The notes: generated by a model not told the origin, from the letters alone. A stretch of 64,000 nucleotides of DNA from Chitinophaga sp. HK235 (GCF_018255755.1 NZ_CP073766.1:4648501-4712500), one strand, 5' to 3'; counted from the stretch's first letter, positions 9,009 through 19,210 are shown. Program-made: numbers and translations.

Positions 9009-10475
9009 CTATCTGCGTCTTATCCACTGCTCCGGGTTCTGTTTGGTAACACCTTTCCAGATCTGGAGTTCCACCTCACCTGTATTCTCAATATCATTCA
9101 CACTGGCGGTACCGATTACCTGACCTGTTCTAACGTTGTCACCTTTTTTCACCCTGGTAGTCTGCAAACGGACATAGGTAGTAAAGTATTGTCCATGACG
9201 GATAATAATTACATATCCGGAGCCCGGCATTACTACTACGGATTTTACCTCACCTTCGAAGATGGCTTTCACTGCACCGCCTTTGTTGGTAGCGATGACG
9301 ATACCATCTGATGGTACGGTGATATGTTCCATAACAGCATGCTGGTGTATACCGAAATGTTCGATGATATTACCCGCATCTACCGGCCATGGCAGTTTAC
9401 CCCTGTTGGCTTCAAAGCTTTCTGACAGTGCCAGTGCTTCAGGAGTGGCTTCCAGCACGTTTTCAGTACGGGCCGGAGCAGGTTTTTCAGGTACCGGTGC
9501 AGGTTTCGCTGGCTCTGGTGTCGTCGTTGGCGCAGGTGTTGGTTTTACCGGAGCGGGTGTATTGGCAGCATTATTATTGTTGTGGGCAGCAGCGGCGGCG
9601 GCATCAGCTTTTGCTTTTTCTGCAGCGGCCAACGCGGCTTTACGCGCTTCCTCTTCTCTTCTGCGTTTCTCTTCTGCAGCTTTACGGCGGGCAGCTTCTT
9701 CCTCCATAGCCTTACGGCGCGCTTCTTCGATCTCACGACGGATTACCGCACGGATAGCTGCCTGTACTTTCTGCGCATCTTTGTTACGCTGATTAATATC
9801 GGTTACCAGTTCTTTCTCACGTCCTTTCAGTTTGGTGAGCACTTCGTCCTTCTCTTTCTTGTCCAGTTCCAGCGTAGACCTTTGCTCCTGCTCAGACTTG
9901 AGCACGTCAGCGCGTTTTACACGCTGGCTTTCCAGGCTCTGGATCTTTTTGCTCAGCTGGTCCTGGGTAGAAACGATATTGTCTGCCTGACGGCGGCGGT
10001 ATTCACGGTATTGTTTCAGGTATTGAAAACGTTTTACGGCATCATTGAAGCTCTGGGCAGAAAACACAAAGTTCATCATGTCGTAGGAAGAGCGGTTCTT
10101 ATAGGCATACACGATCAGTTGTGCGTATTGTGCCTTCAAAGTGTCCAGGTCTTTTTGCAGTGTTTTGACATCACGCGCGGCAGCGTTGATATCGCCGTTG
10201 ATGAAGTTGATTTCCTCGTTGATATTATTGATCAGGCGGGTACGGAGTGTGATCTTATCTCTCAGCGCACGAAGCTGACCCAGGCTTTCCCGGGTAGAAC
10301 GTTTGGTAACTTTCAGCTGCTCGTTTGCTTCTTCGATCTCCTTTTGCAGCTCTCTTTTCCTGCGCTCAAGTTCCTCCCGCGACTGTTGCTGCTGGCCGGT
10401 ATTCTGGGCCACCAGCATAGCTGGCAACAACCATATGATCAATACAAACGGGATAATCTTCTTCAAATACAACAT
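9009..10475 (-). CDS. EnvC-like murein hydrolase activator, degenerate LytM (copy 2)
   Basis: A 488-residue paralog of the gene just downstream. Order: signal peptide (MLYLKKIIPFVLIIWLLPAM, cut after VAQ), coiled coil to about residue 235, an Arg/Lys/Ala helix, an Ala/Pro/Thr-rich linker (about 290-345), then a LytM domain. The zinc sites are again missing (VELQIWKG in place of HLHFEI). The ATG at 10475 is chosen over a TTG seven codons upstream because it begins the signal peptide cleanly. A minus-strand TTG and TATACTTG pair in the gap before it hints at an internal promoter, though the genes upstream are on the same strand. Confidence 0.85.
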   Translation of the reverse strand: MLYLKKIIPFVLIIWLLPAMLVAQNTGQQQQSREELERRKRELQKEIEEANEQLKVTKRSTRESLGQLRALRDKITLRTRLINNINEEINFINGDINAAARDVKTLQKDLDTLKAQYAQLIVYAYKNRSSYDMMNFVFSAQSFNDAVKRFQYLKQYREYRRRQADNIVSTQDQLSKKIQSLESQRVKRADVLKSEQEQRSTLELDKKEKDEVLTKLKGREKELVTDINQRNKDAQKVQAAIRAVIRREIEEARRKAMEEEAARRKAAEEKRRREEEARKAALAAAEKAKADAAAAAAHNNNNAANTPAPVKPTPAPTTTPEPAKPAPVPEKPAPARTENVLEATPEALALSESFEANRGKLPWPVDAGNIIEHFGIHQHAVMEHITVPSDGIVIATNKGGAVKAIFEGEVKSVVVMPGSGYVIIIRHGQYFTTYVRLQTTRVKKGDNVRTGQVIGTASVNDIENTGEVELQIWKGVTKQNPEQWIRRR

Positions 10476-10578
10476 GACTATTTTAAGTAACTGCAATTAA
10501 ATACCAGGTTCAAGTATATAAACGATAAATATACAACGTTTATTAGTTTAATGAAGATCACAGTGCCGGGAAATCTTG

Positions 10579-11409
10579 TTACATGCGTTTATAACTCGCC
10601 GGCGTATTGAACGGGAAACTTAATGGTACGTCAAAATCATAACGGGTAAAGTCCAGCGCTATTTTGGTCACGCTTTTCTCTTCCACGAAGATACGGCGCA
10701 CTGTCGGGAACTTCCGGCCGGCCACATTCGCATAATCGCCATAGGTTAGTTCGCAGGAACGTCTGTTGGGATTAAGGCTGTCTTTGTCCATCACCTTGCT
10801 TTGCTGCAACCCGTAGTCATCTGCAAATACATTGAACAGGCTGGTGAACTTCGGATTTTCGCAGCTGAAGGAGATAACGGCAGGTGTTTTTACCAGACCA
10901 AATACTGAATCCGTCAGGTATACAGGATTACCGATCAGCAGGTCCTGTAAGGTTTTGAAGTCGAATGGAATGTTGAGCAGGTCTTCTGCGTCAGACATCT
11001 TCCTGAGAAATACCTGTTTGTCCATACGGTTGTACAACTTCAGGCTGTCGGGAGTTATTACCGCTCTCATGACCTCATCTATGATAGGTGCGGCGACAGA
11101 CACCCAGATGATACTATCCTTTTTCATACGGATAGTGGCGGTCAGGTTGTTATGGCTTTTACTTTCGTTTTCAAAAGCCAGTTTCATCCTGCCGGAGAAA
11201 GTATTGAAGTTGATATTATTGTTGCGGATACCTTTCAGCATGTTCTCGATAAAGGCATTCCGTTCTTCTGCCGATGTAGTATCCCGGTGAGCGGCCAGTT
11301 TGCTGGTGTCTGTTGCCGGGAAAGTGTTGCGGGCCAGTTGTTTCGGGTGACGGCAGGCAGTGAAAGCCATACCGGCTATTCCAATTATTAACAGTAATGT
11401 TTTTTTCAT
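10579..11409 (-). CDS. DUF4292 lipoprotein
   Basis: A 276-residue lipoprotein; the signal ends in MAFTAC, a good lipobox. The body has the DUF4292 features FSGRMKLAFENESKS, IRMKKDSIIWVSV and a run ending FTRYDFDVPLSFPFNTPASY. The fold is thought to resemble LolB/LolA-type lipid-handling beta structures, so transport of lipoproteins or lipids between membranes is a possible role, not shown here. The start is set at 11409 (MKKTLLLI); ten upstream codons are unlikely. It sits between a TPR lipoprotein and the EnvC pair on the same strand, an order that I recall as common in Bacteroidota. Confidence 0.82.
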   Translation of the reverse strand: MKKTLLLIIGIAGMAFTACRHPKQLARNTFPATDTSKLAAHRDTTSAEERNAFIENMLKGIRNNNINFNTFSGRMKLAFENESKSHNNLTATIRMKKDSIIWVSVAAPIIDEVMRAVITPDSLKLYNRMDKQVFLRKMSDAEDLLNIPFDFKTLQDLLIGNPVYLTDSVFGLVKTPAVISFSCENPKFTSLFNVFADDYGLQQSKVMDKDSLNPNRRSCELTYGDYANVAGRKFPTVRRIFVEEKSVTKIALDFTRYDFDVPLSFPFNTPASYKRM

Positions 11410-11481
11410 GCAGCTATAAGCTTTTAGCGGCATCAGCACTCGCCATGGGTAATCAAGATACCGGGCATTCTCAGCTGAAGG

Positions 11482-13215
11482 CTATTGAATATATTTTTTT
11501 TCTGCGATCTTACGGACCAGGCCCACGGAGGTAGCTCCTTTGTCTTTCGCCTTCTGCCAGTATTCTACCGCTTTTGTGACATCTTTCAGATTAAACAGGA
11601 TATCACCATAGTGTTCCAGCACATTTGGATTCTGTTGTGATTCCGGAAACTCCAGGGCTTTTTCTATCCAGTGTTTTGCTTCTTCGAACTTCTCCTGCCG
11701 GAATAATATCCAGGCGTAGGTATCCATGTAGGTTGGACTGTCCGGTTCTATTTCCAGGGACCTTTTGGACATTTCCTCGGCGCGGTCCAGGTTTTCGCCT
11801 CGGAGTGACAGGTAATAACTGTAGTTATTGAGTACCAGGGCATCCTGCGGCCGAAGCTGCAGCGCCCTTTCGTAACTGCTGTCGGACAGCTGGTGCTGGC
11901 CGGTAGCGTGGTAAGCGTCTCCCAGCAGGGACTGTACATCGGCCTGGAAACGTTTTTCTCCGGTGCCGATTTCCAGTGATTTGTTCAGCGCAGTAATGGC
12001 AGCCGGATATTGTTGTAACAGGAAGCTGGCCACCCCTTTAAAGTAGTAGCCCATAAACTCCTTGGGGAATTTTTCTGTTACCGTATTACTGAGTGTCAGC
12101 AGCGCGTTGGGTTCTTCCTTGCGGGAATAAATCCACATCAGCTGATACCATACCGAAAACCGGGTAGAGTCCAGGCTCAGTGCTTTGGTATAACATTCCT
12201 GGGCACTGTCCAGCATATCCACCTGGGAAAACATATCACCTCTCAGGGCATATGCTTTGGGTTCTTTCGGATGGGCTTTCACTACCAGTGCGGTGAGCTC
12301 CAGTCCTTCTTCCACCTTGGTAGAATCCAGCTGCATCATCTGCAGGTAAGGATACACATAGGCCACCTTTTCGTCGATGCTATAGGAGGAATTGGCAAAA
12401 GCGCGGGTGAGGTAGGCCCAGTAGCCGGCTTTATCATTTTTCTTTTTAGCATAAGACGCGAGGCCCAGCAAAGCCCTGGCATTGTCCGGGTCTTTAGTCA
12501 GCAGGTTTTTGTAGATGGCGATGGCATCCGCTGTACGGTCGTTGGCATCATATACCTCAGCGAGCAGGTAATGATAACGCAGTTCCTGCGGGTTGACATC
12601 CATGAGTTTACGGATCTCCGCAGCAGCCGAATCTACCTGGCTCATTTTGAGCAACAGCTTTTGTTTTTGGTAGATGATTTCTTCCACTACCCCTGTTTTC
12701 TGCTCCAGCTGGTTGAATGTAGCCAGGGCCGCAGCCGGTTTATTGGCTTTGGCGAGGAACATCGCCTTGTTGAACAGATAGTCTTCGCTGTTGGGGAAGC
12801 GGGTTGTCAGCCTGTCAAATACTGTAGCCGCACTGTCGTATTGCTCATTTACCGCAAATGCATCGGCCAGGGTGATCTGAAACCAGTGATTATCCGGGTC
12901 CATAGTGGCTGCACGGCGGGCGAAGCCCAGTGCATAACCCGGGTTCTGGACCTCCAGAAACAAACGGGCCAGTTCGTAATAAACGGTGGGATTGTTTTTG
13001 TTTAACCGCAGGTAGTCGGAATATTGGGTGATAGCTGTGCGGTAATCTCCCAGCATCTTGGAACGCTGGGCCGCAAAAAAAAGACTGTCAGCCCTCTGCT
13101 CCAACACAGCAGGGTCTTTGATAGCAGCACCATGACGCAAGGCTTTTTTAGGTCCGCTGCAAGCGCCTGTTATCAAAAGGCCGGCAACACCAATAACGGT
13201 TAAGAGTACACGCAT
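11482..13215 (-). CDS. tetratricopeptide repeat lipoprotein
   Basis: A 577-residue lipoprotein (lipobox around LLITGACSG) made of tandem TPR units through most of its length. Examples are TAITQYSDYLRLNKNNPTVY, ALRGDMFSQVDMLDSAQECY and the C-terminal YMDTYAWILFRQEKFEEAKH. TPR solenoids bind other proteins, so an envelope scaffold role is likely; the partner is unknown. It starts 3 nt after the dut stop, a spacing that implies co-transcription with dut and coupled expression with the downstream DUF4292 and EnvC genes. Confidence 0.85.
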   Translation of the reverse strand: MRVLLTVIGVAGLLITGACSGPKKALRHGAAIKDPAVLEQRADSLFFAAQRSKMLGDYRTAITQYSDYLRLNKNNPTVYYELARLFLEVQNPGYALGFARRAATMDPDNHWFQITLADAFAVNEQYDSAATVFDRLTTRFPNSEDYLFNKAMFLAKANKPAAALATFNQLEQKTGVVEEIIYQKQKLLLKMSQVDSAAAEIRKLMDVNPQELRYHYLLAEVYDANDRTADAIAIYKNLLTKDPDNARALLGLASYAKKKNDKAGYWAYLTRAFANSSYSIDEKVAYVYPYLQMMQLDSTKVEEGLELTALVVKAHPKEPKAYALRGDMFSQVDMLDSAQECYTKALSLDSTRFSVWYQLMWIYSRKEEPNALLTLSNTVTEKFPKEFMGYYFKGVASFLLQQYPAAITALNKSLEIGTGEKRFQADVQSLLGDAYHATGQHQLSDSSYERALQLRPQDALVLNNYSYYLSLRGENLDRAEEMSKRSLEIEPDSPTYMDTYAWILFRQEKFEEAKHWIEKALEFPESQQNPNVLEHYGDILFNLKDVTKAVEYWQKAKDKGATSVGLVRKIAEKKYIQ

Positions 13216-13218
13216 TTA

Positions 13219-13662
13219 TCAGGATTTACCGGTATGACCGAAGCCTCCTTCACCGCGAACGGTTTCTGTCAGCAACTCCACAGGCTGTATCACCGCCTGT
13301 ACAAAAGGAGCGATGATCATCTGGGCTATACGGTCTCCGGGTTGTATCGTTTGTAGTTCGTTGGATAGGTTGATCATAATAACCTTGATCTCCCCTCTGT
13401 AATCCGCATCTATCGTGCCAGGCGTGTTGAGCAGGGTCAGTCCCTGCTTGATCGCCAGCCCGCTGCGCGGACGTAACTGAGCTTCATATCCGGTGGGTAG
13501 TTCCATGAACAACCCCGTTGGCACCAACATTCTTTCCAGTGGCTGGAGGGTTATCGCCGTCTCCAGGTGCGCACGCAGGTCCATACCTGCCGCTTCAGCA
13601 GTCGCATAAGCCGGCAGTTCATTACCAGACTTATTGATGATTTTCACAATTATATCAGCCAT
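13219..13662 (-). CDS. dut: dUTP diphosphatase
   Basis: Homotrimeric dUTPase, dUTP to dUMP and diphosphate, which keeps uracil out of DNA and supplies dTMP synthesis. The 147 residues carry the five family motifs: AAGMDLRAH, PRSGLAIKQG, GTIDADYRGEI (catalytic Asp), GDRIAQMII and the flexible C-terminal GEGGFGHTGKS that closes over the substrate. It follows ispF by 20 nt and is 3 nt from the TPR lipoprotein gene. Confidence 0.96.
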   Translation of the reverse strand: MADIIVKIINKSGNELPAYATAEAAGMDLRAHLETAITLQPLERMLVPTGLFMELPTGYEAQLRPRSGLAIKQGLTLLNTPGTIDADYRGEIKVIMINLSNELQTIQPGDRIAQMIIAPFVQAVIQPVELLTETVRGEGGFGHTGKS

Positions 13663-13682
13663 TGGGCAAAGATAATTTATTA

Positions 13683-14171
13683 TTATTTAGCTATTTTCTC
13701 CAATAATACAACCGCATGGGCTGTCACCCCTTCTTCCCGGCCCACAAAGCCCAGTTTCTCTGTAGTAGTGGCTTTTACAGACACATCTTCCAGACCGATA
13801 CGCAGTATTTCTGCAATCACCGCCTGCATCTCCGGCACATAGGCCTTAATCTTAGGCGCCTGCAGACACAGGGTACTGTCTACATTCACTACACCATAGC
13901 CCTTTTCTCCTATCAGCTGTGCACAACGGGCCAGCAGAATTTTACTGTCAATGTTTTTATAAGTATTGTCTGTATCCGGAAAATGTACGCCGATATCTCC
14001 AAGCGATAACGCTCCCAGCATAGCATCACAGATCGCGTGTAACAGCACATCTGCATCACTGTGTCCCAGCGCGCCCTTATGGTGAGGCACTTTTACGCCA
14101 CCCAACCAGAAATCGCGGCCTTCCACCAGCTGATGAAAATCTACTCCCAGACCAATACGTATACTACTCAT
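13683..14171 (-). CDS. ispF: 2-C-methyl-D-erythritol 2,4-cyclodiphosphate synthase
   Basis: Fifth step of the MEP isoprenoid pathway. The 162 residues show the zinc and substrate sites IGLGVDFHQL (Asp, His), GHSDADVLLHAICDAMLG and GDIGVHFPDTD, and the C-terminal VKATTTEKLGFVGREEG typical of the trimer. Likely first gene of the minus-strand run ispF-dut-TPR-DUF4292-EnvC-EnvC. The porV terminator lies directly upstream. Confidence 0.96.
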   Translation of the reverse strand: MSSIRIGLGVDFHQLVEGRDFWLGGVKVPHHKGALGHSDADVLLHAICDAMLGALSLGDIGVHFPDTDNTYKNIDSKILLARCAQLIGEKGYGVVNVDSTLCLQAPKIKAYVPEMQAVIAEILRIGLEDVSVKATTTEKLGFVGREEGVTAHAVVLLEKIAK

Positions 14172-14221
14172 AGCTTATATTTTATAACATTTATGCCAAT
14201 GCGCAAGGTAGGCATTAAAAA

Positions 14222-14252
14222 TAAAAATCCCCCCGTTAAAAAAACGAGGGGA
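14222..14252 (-). terminator. terminator after porV
   Basis: On the minus strand TCCCCTCGTT pairs with AACGGGGGGA (one mismatch), and is followed by TTTTTATTTTT. It separates porV from ispF. Confidence 0.75.
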
Positions 14253-14291
14253 CCTAATATATTTCTGAATTTTATTATTTATTTTTTTCAA

Positions 14292-15467
14292 TTACCAGCC
14301 GGTCCTGCTTTCTTCATTCCTGGCCCCAAGGTCAAAGGTAAGTGTAAACCGCAAGGTGTTGGAAAGCGGGTTACGCTGTGTACCAGAGCCAGAAGGCACC
14401 AGGTAAGAGAAGTTAAGTCCGAAGATATCATATTTGATACCGACCCCCGCCGTAAAATACTTGCGGTTTCCTTTATTCTTGTTTTCATTAAAATAACCGG
14501 CCCTTACTGCAAACTGCTGGTTATACCAGTATTCCATACCCACGGAATACATCAGCTCCTGCAGTTCTTCCTTCAAACCTCCCGGTGCATCACCAAAGGA
14601 GCTGAACATACCCTGCAACACACCTTTTTCCTTGTAGTTACCCAGGGAGTCTGGTGTAGGTACCATCAACTTGTTGATGTCGAGGGCAAAAGTCAGCTGA
14701 TTGGTTTCGTCCAGACTGAGTGTATAGGCAGTACCGATAGCCAGGTTGGTAGGCAGAAAGTCTTTGTTTTGTGCAGAACTGGTATAGGAGATCTTAGTAC
14801 CGATATTAGAGATGGCCAGGCCCACATTCAATCTGTTGGCCAGCCCGTCTGCCTTTTCAAATTCTTTGGTATAGAAAGCGGAAATATCTGCCGCAAAAGC
14901 TTTACCAGGTCTGATCATAGTGCTGCCGTTAGTCTGCCCGCCAGCCAGATTGGAATAAATATAACGACCGGTCAATCCCATGGAGAAGTTATCAGACAAT
15001 TTACGCGCATAACCTGCGTCAAATGCAAATTCCCGCGGACGGAAATCACCCAGGTCCTGGTTGGAGAAATCCCTGAAGTTGATAGTCCCCAGTGAAAAAT
15101 AACGTAGTGAGGCAGAAACAGCCTGGTATTCGTCCAGTTTCGTATATCCACTAACGGTTGCCAGAAACACATCGTTCACCAACTCCTTTAACCAGGGTGT
15201 GTAAGTAACAGCGACACCACCATTAGCCTTTGCAAACGGCAGTTTGGACAAGTTCCAGTATATAGAAGAGGCATCCGGTGACAGTGCTACACCCACATCC
15301 CCCATTGCTCCGCTTCTGGCATCAGGTGTAATCCGGAGAAAAGGTACTGCGGTATTGATCGTTTTAGTACGGCCATCTAACTCACCTGTGTTTATCTGGG
15401 CTGAGGTTTTTAAACTTGTGAAAGTACTGTATATGAACACAAGGCTCAAAGTTACCTTTCGGATCAT
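14292..15467 (-). CDS. porV: type IX secretion outer-membrane protein PorV
   Basis: A 391-residue FadL-like outer-membrane barrel. PorV binds the C-terminal signal of type IX cargo and carries it from the SprA/translocon to the PorU sortase. The mature start TRTINTAVPFLRITPDARSG followed by AMGDVGVALSPDASSIYWN is the family signature, and the protein ends in a barrel strand (LRFTLTFDLG) before a short tail. The signal peptide ends near SAQ. It lies directly downstream of porU on the same strand, the conserved arrangement for these partners. Confidence 0.93.
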   Translation of the reverse strand: MIRKVTLSLVFIYSTFTSLKTSAQINTGELDGRTKTINTAVPFLRITPDARSGAMGDVGVALSPDASSIYWNLSKLPFAKANGGVAVTYTPWLKELVNDVFLATVSGYTKLDEYQAVSASLRYFSLGTINFRDFSNQDLGDFRPREFAFDAGYARKLSDNFSMGLTGRYIYSNLAGGQTNGSTMIRPGKAFAADISAFYTKEFEKADGLANRLNVGLAISNIGTKISYTSSAQNKDFLPTNLAIGTAYTLSLDETNQLTFALDINKLMVPTPDSLGNYKEKGVLQGMFSSFGDAPGGLKEELQELMYSVGMEYWYNQQFAVRAGYFNENKNKGNRKYFTAGVGIKYDIFGLNFSYLVPSGSGTQRNPLSNTLRFTLTFDLGARNEESRTGW

Positions 15468-15576
15468 GCAACGTTCGTATTTAGATAGGGTGTAAAAATA
15501 AGCTTATTTATTAATATTAAAACGTAAGGGGTTTGATGTAGGGATAATGGCGAACTTGCTCTCCCAAATGCATGGG

Positions 15577-18500
15577 TCATAATAGTACCATTTTTCCACC
15601 CAAAGTCCTGGTTTTACCATTACTGCTAATAATCAGCCTGTAAATATAAATGCCGGCGGGTAACTTAGCTCCCGAATCACCTCTACCGTCCCAGGGGCTT
15701 CCATCAAAACGACTGGTACCAGAAAATATTGTGCTCCGCATTTTCTTAACCAATCGCCCATCTGTGCTAAATACCTGTAAATCTACCTGTAGTTGTTGTC
15801 CTTGCTGATTGTGCAGAAAAGAAAACCTGGTTACATCGTAAAAGGGATTGGGATAATTGACAACTTCCTCCACCGTCAGTGACCCCGGCTCTGCTACTTT
15901 GAAGAAGATCGTTGTTACAGTGCTGTTGTTATAGGTGTCCCAAGCCTTTATGGTAATACGATGCGCCCCGGTTGGTAATGCTGTCAGCGGAAAACGTACC
16001 TGTCCCTTCCGATAACTGTCCAAAGATGCTTCAAAATAATCATTTAAAACAAAATATTCTGAACTATCCAGGATCGCTATCAGATGATGCTCAGGGTTAT
16101 TACCCGATACATTGATACCACTACTGTCTGCAAGATCTATCATCAGCAAAGGAGATGGTCCGGTCATATCACCGTTGACAAAACGTTTGCTATCCAACCA
16201 CACTTTCACTTCCGGCCCAGTGACATCTGCCGGTGCATTATTCATCAGGCCCCCGGTTGTGAATCCTTGAAAATAACCACCACCGTCTGACATCTCACCG
16301 CAGGCATAATAACTTATCTTGCCATTTGCTTTTCCGGACTGTAAATCAGCAGGAACCGTAAATGCTACTGTAAAACGACCATCCTTCACCGTTTGTGTTC
16401 CTTTGAAGAGAACACGTTGCTGTAATTTGTATTCCGCCACCTGGCTACGGGGATCATTTCCCCGGGTACGGTAAGTGGCCGGCTGGTCATAAACCACCGT
16501 CGTTACCGTTCCCTGGTAATCCTCCAGTATATTGCCCCTGTTATCTGCTATATGTCCTTTGACAATGCAAGGCTGCAGCCCTTTCAGGGTATCCGTTTCC
16601 GTGCCAGCCTTCTGACCGTTGATACTGTCTGTTATAACGCGCCATTGCGGAAATGCAAGCGTCATCGACGGATCACCCAATAACTGGAACTTGCGGTTAT
16701 TGATCACATCTCCCGAAGTGCTGTAGGTAGTATTTTTACCTTGTTGTATCGCTTCACCCAAACTACGCATGCTGCCATCAGCCAATGGGGTGAACGCCGC
16801 CTGCAGGTAATTGGTGTTCATCAACCGGTTGGAATTGGCGAAAACAGCCCGTGTGGTGGTCATCAGCGCAATCGCACCGGTATTTTGCTGTAAGAGCAAC
16901 TGTGCCCCCAGGGAGTTAATGCCCGGATCATCGAAAGGCGCAAAATCGCAGGTAGCTGTAATCAGCAGCGGCAGCCTGTTTTCGTTCTTCCATTCCCGTA
17001 CGCTGGCTGCATCCATAATAGTTTCTTCTGCCAGCCGGTTGTTGCTGCCATGCCCCGTATAATTCATTACCAGGGTACCACTGTTGATCGCATTGGCAAT
17101 TGCTTTGTTCACCTCTGGTGAGCGGGGGCCGGAAGGGGTACTTTCCTGCGGATAGGCGTCCAGGTATATTTTACCGATGTTGGGCTGTGCATTGTTTTTG
17201 GCGATCATAGCCCCCATGGCTTCGGCATCATTAAAATGGAGGTTGTCATCTTCATCATCTGCCAGCAGTGTTACCTGATTACGCCAGGGACCAAAAGAAG
17301 CCGGCTGCTGGTAACGGATGATTTTATCCACAGCCATCCTGGCTTCTGTTGTATTACGAACAGGCAACCGGCCGATACCGATATCCAGCAGGTTGGTGAT
17401 ATCTGTACGGGTAATATCTTCTGTATCATCCAGCATGCCGAAGAAATCGTCCGACACATAGGAATGAATAGCATCCAGCGAGGCCTCACTTTGCCAGGAC
17501 GGCACCAGGTTGGTATTATTCTTCACCCGCTGACGGTAATCGTAGGAGGCAGCGCCAAAGAGCAGCAGGTAACGAGGATGATCGCCCCGGTCGTAGTGCA
17601 TCTTCACATAATTCCGGATGGCCGTAGGGTCCGGCGATCCGGATGCAAACTCATTGTATATCTGGCTGGTAGTCACCACCTGTACACTCAGCTGGTCGTG
17701 TTGCCGGCGCCAGGCTGCCAGCCTCTCCGCCTCAGCGCGGAAAGCCTCATGGGTGACGATCAACAAATCTGTCCCAGGAGCACCATGCAGGTCCTGATTG
17801 AGCACAGGCCCGCCCGGGACGGGCCTCCCGGTACTCCCCGGGTTAAAGGCAATAAACTCCCGCAACGAATCCGCAGAACGGATGAATGACAGGGAATCTG
17901 CCCGCAATGCAGTGCCCATGGCCAGCGGACGAAGCGGGTCGGTCACTTCCCATACCTGCGTTTGTGCAGTAGCGTTAGACAATACATATTGCAACTGCCG
18001 GGCAGTGCCTAAGCCATTGGTGCTGCGGAAATCCAACATGCCCGAAGCCGGTATCCGTAACGGACAACTGGCTGTCAGTTCCAGGTAATCCAGCCACCCT
18101 CTTGAGTTGATATCACCGGGCTGAAACTCCACCCCTGCCGAGACTGCGGCCTGCGAGACTGCAGCCGTGCCGGAAGCCATGGCAGCGGTAGCGATAGATT
18201 CAAATACGCTCCCACCTACAGGCAACAGATAAGTACTGGCTGCAGCGGTCCCGTTAAGGCTCACCTTAAAATTGCACCCGGAGGCACTGCGGGCTGCCGC
18301 CCTGAATTTAACAGTGACAGGGCCTTCCGGAGCTCCTGGCAACACAAAGTCATAGGTACGGCTATTGCCCACCACTTTACTGAATTCCTGTCCCCACCAT
18401 TGTTTGCCGCTGCTGAGGAAATTGAGGCTGTCCCGTTCGTAAAAGGTATGGTAATCAAAAAAGAGCACTGTCCTGTCGGGGAGCTGAGTATTGTTGTCCT

Positions 18501-18984
18501 GCCAGATACGGGCACCATCCCCGCCGGTGGTGATAAAGTACCAGGAGACGTCGCTGTAAAGATTGTACTGGTGGGAGAAGCCGGGCTCCCAGGGATTCCA
18601 TTGCCAGCGGTGGGGACCGGGCGCATAAAAGAGGATATAGTCGTTGCCGTTGAGATAACCGTCGCCTCCGTCATTTACCTGCAGGGCTACTTCGGGCAGA
18701 TCGTCCGGATGCGGCTGACCATTGGCTTCGGGCAACATCTGGCCTCCACTGCCATAGAGGCGCACAGTGCCTGAGGGCAGCTGCCGGGTGTCTATCCCCA
18801 TTTGCTGCAGCATCGGTACGTCAATCTTATATACGCCCGGGCCTGCTACGGATAATTTATACCAATTGCCCGATGTCAGTACGCTATGATTATTATAGGA
18901 TCTAAGTCCTGTTTGTCCGGAGGCTGTCCTGCTATGGTATAGAAAAATTAACAGGAGCACAGGGAAAATATACGAAGGTTTCAT
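15577..18984 (-). CDS. porU: type IX secretion sortase PorU
   Basis: A C25 (gingipain-family) cysteine peptidase on the cell surface that removes the C-terminal signal of type IX cargo and attaches it to lipopolysaccharide. The preferred start is the ATG at 18984 (MKPSYIFPVLLLIFLYHSRT), giving 1135 residues; the 42 upstream codons add nothing typical. The catalytic His is in MNYTGHGSNNRL and the Cys in LLITATCDFAPFDDPG. A C-terminal type IX-style domain is present (VVNYPNPFYDVTRFSF, then LPAGIYIYRLIISSNGK). The gene is divergent from gldJ and upstream of porV. Confidence 0.93.
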   Translation of the reverse strand: MKPSYIFPVLLLIFLYHSRTASGQTGLRSYNNHSVLTSGNWYKLSVAGPGVYKIDVPMLQQMGIDTRQLPSGTVRLYGSGGQMLPEANGQPHPDDLPEVALQVNDGGDGYLNGNDYILFYAPGPHRWQWNPWEPGFSHQYNLYSDVSWYFITTGGDGARIWQDNNTQLPDRTVLFFDYHTFYERDSLNFLSSGKQWWGQEFSKVVGNSRTYDFVLPGAPEGPVTVKFRAAARSASGCNFKVSLNGTAAASTYLLPVGGSVFESIATAAMASGTAAVSQAAVSAGVEFQPGDINSRGWLDYLELTASCPLRIPASGMLDFRSTNGLGTARQLQYVLSNATAQTQVWEVTDPLRPLAMGTALRADSLSFIRSADSLREFIAFNPGSTGRPVPGGPVLNQDLHGAPGTDLLIVTHEAFRAEAERLAAWRRQHDQLSVQVVTTSQIYNEFASGSPDPTAIRNYVKMHYDRGDHPRYLLLFGAASYDYRQRVKNNTNLVPSWQSEASLDAIHSYVSDDFFGMLDDTEDITRTDITNLLDIGIGRLPVRNTTEARMAVDKIIRYQQPASFGPWRNQVTLLADDEDDNLHFNDAEAMGAMIAKNNAQPNIGKIYLDAYPQESTPSGPRSPEVNKAIANAINSGTLVMNYTGHGSNNRLAEETIMDAASVREWKNENRLPLLITATCDFAPFDDPGINSLGAQLLLQQNTGAIALMTTTRAVFANSNRLMNTNYLQAAFTPLADGSMRSLGEAIQQGKNTTYSTSGDVINNRKFQLLGDPSMTLAFPQWRVITDSINGQKAGTETDTLKGLQPCIVKGHIADNRGNILEDYQGTVTTVVYDQPATYRTRGNDPRSQVAEYKLQQRVLFKGTQTVKDGRFTVAFTVPADLQSGKANGKISYYACGEMSDGGGYFQGFTTGGLMNNAPADVTGPEVKVWLDSKRFVNGDMTGPSPLLMIDLADSSGINVSGNNPEHHLIAILDSSEYFVLNDYFEASLDSYRKGQVRFPLTALPTGAHRITIKAWDTYNNSTVTTIFFKVAEPGSLTVEEVVNYPNPFYDVTRFSFLHNQQGQQLQVDLQVFSTDGRLVKKMRSTIFSGTSRFDGSPWDGRGDSGAKLPAGIYIYRLIISSNGKTRTLGGKMVLL

Positions 18985-19165
18985 TATCTTGATGGCCCTT
19001 TTCCATGCTTTCCAAAAGGTTGATGTAATGTAGAGAAAATATAAGATAAAAATTTCAAATATATCTCTTAATTTTCGCTGCTGTATTGTTCTTGGCGATA
19101 GTTCTATCAAGTCATGGCCGGGGCATATTACAAATTAATTTTTTTCGCCATAAAATAAAAAAGAT

Positions 19166-19173
19166 TACATTTG
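19166..19173 (+). promoter_or_regulatory. -7 element for gldJ
   Basis: TACATTTG matches TAnnTTTG exactly and lies 37 nt before the gldJ start. A clear TTTG box 19 nt upstream is absent, so the promoter call is modest. Confidence 0.4.
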
Positions 19174-19210
19174 CGTTTACTGTAAATATAATCGACTAAA
19201 GCTGTATCGC

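Noticed and set aside
14061..15095. 344-codon plus-strand ORF
   Set aside because: Antisense to porV and the ispF start; composition unlike a protein.
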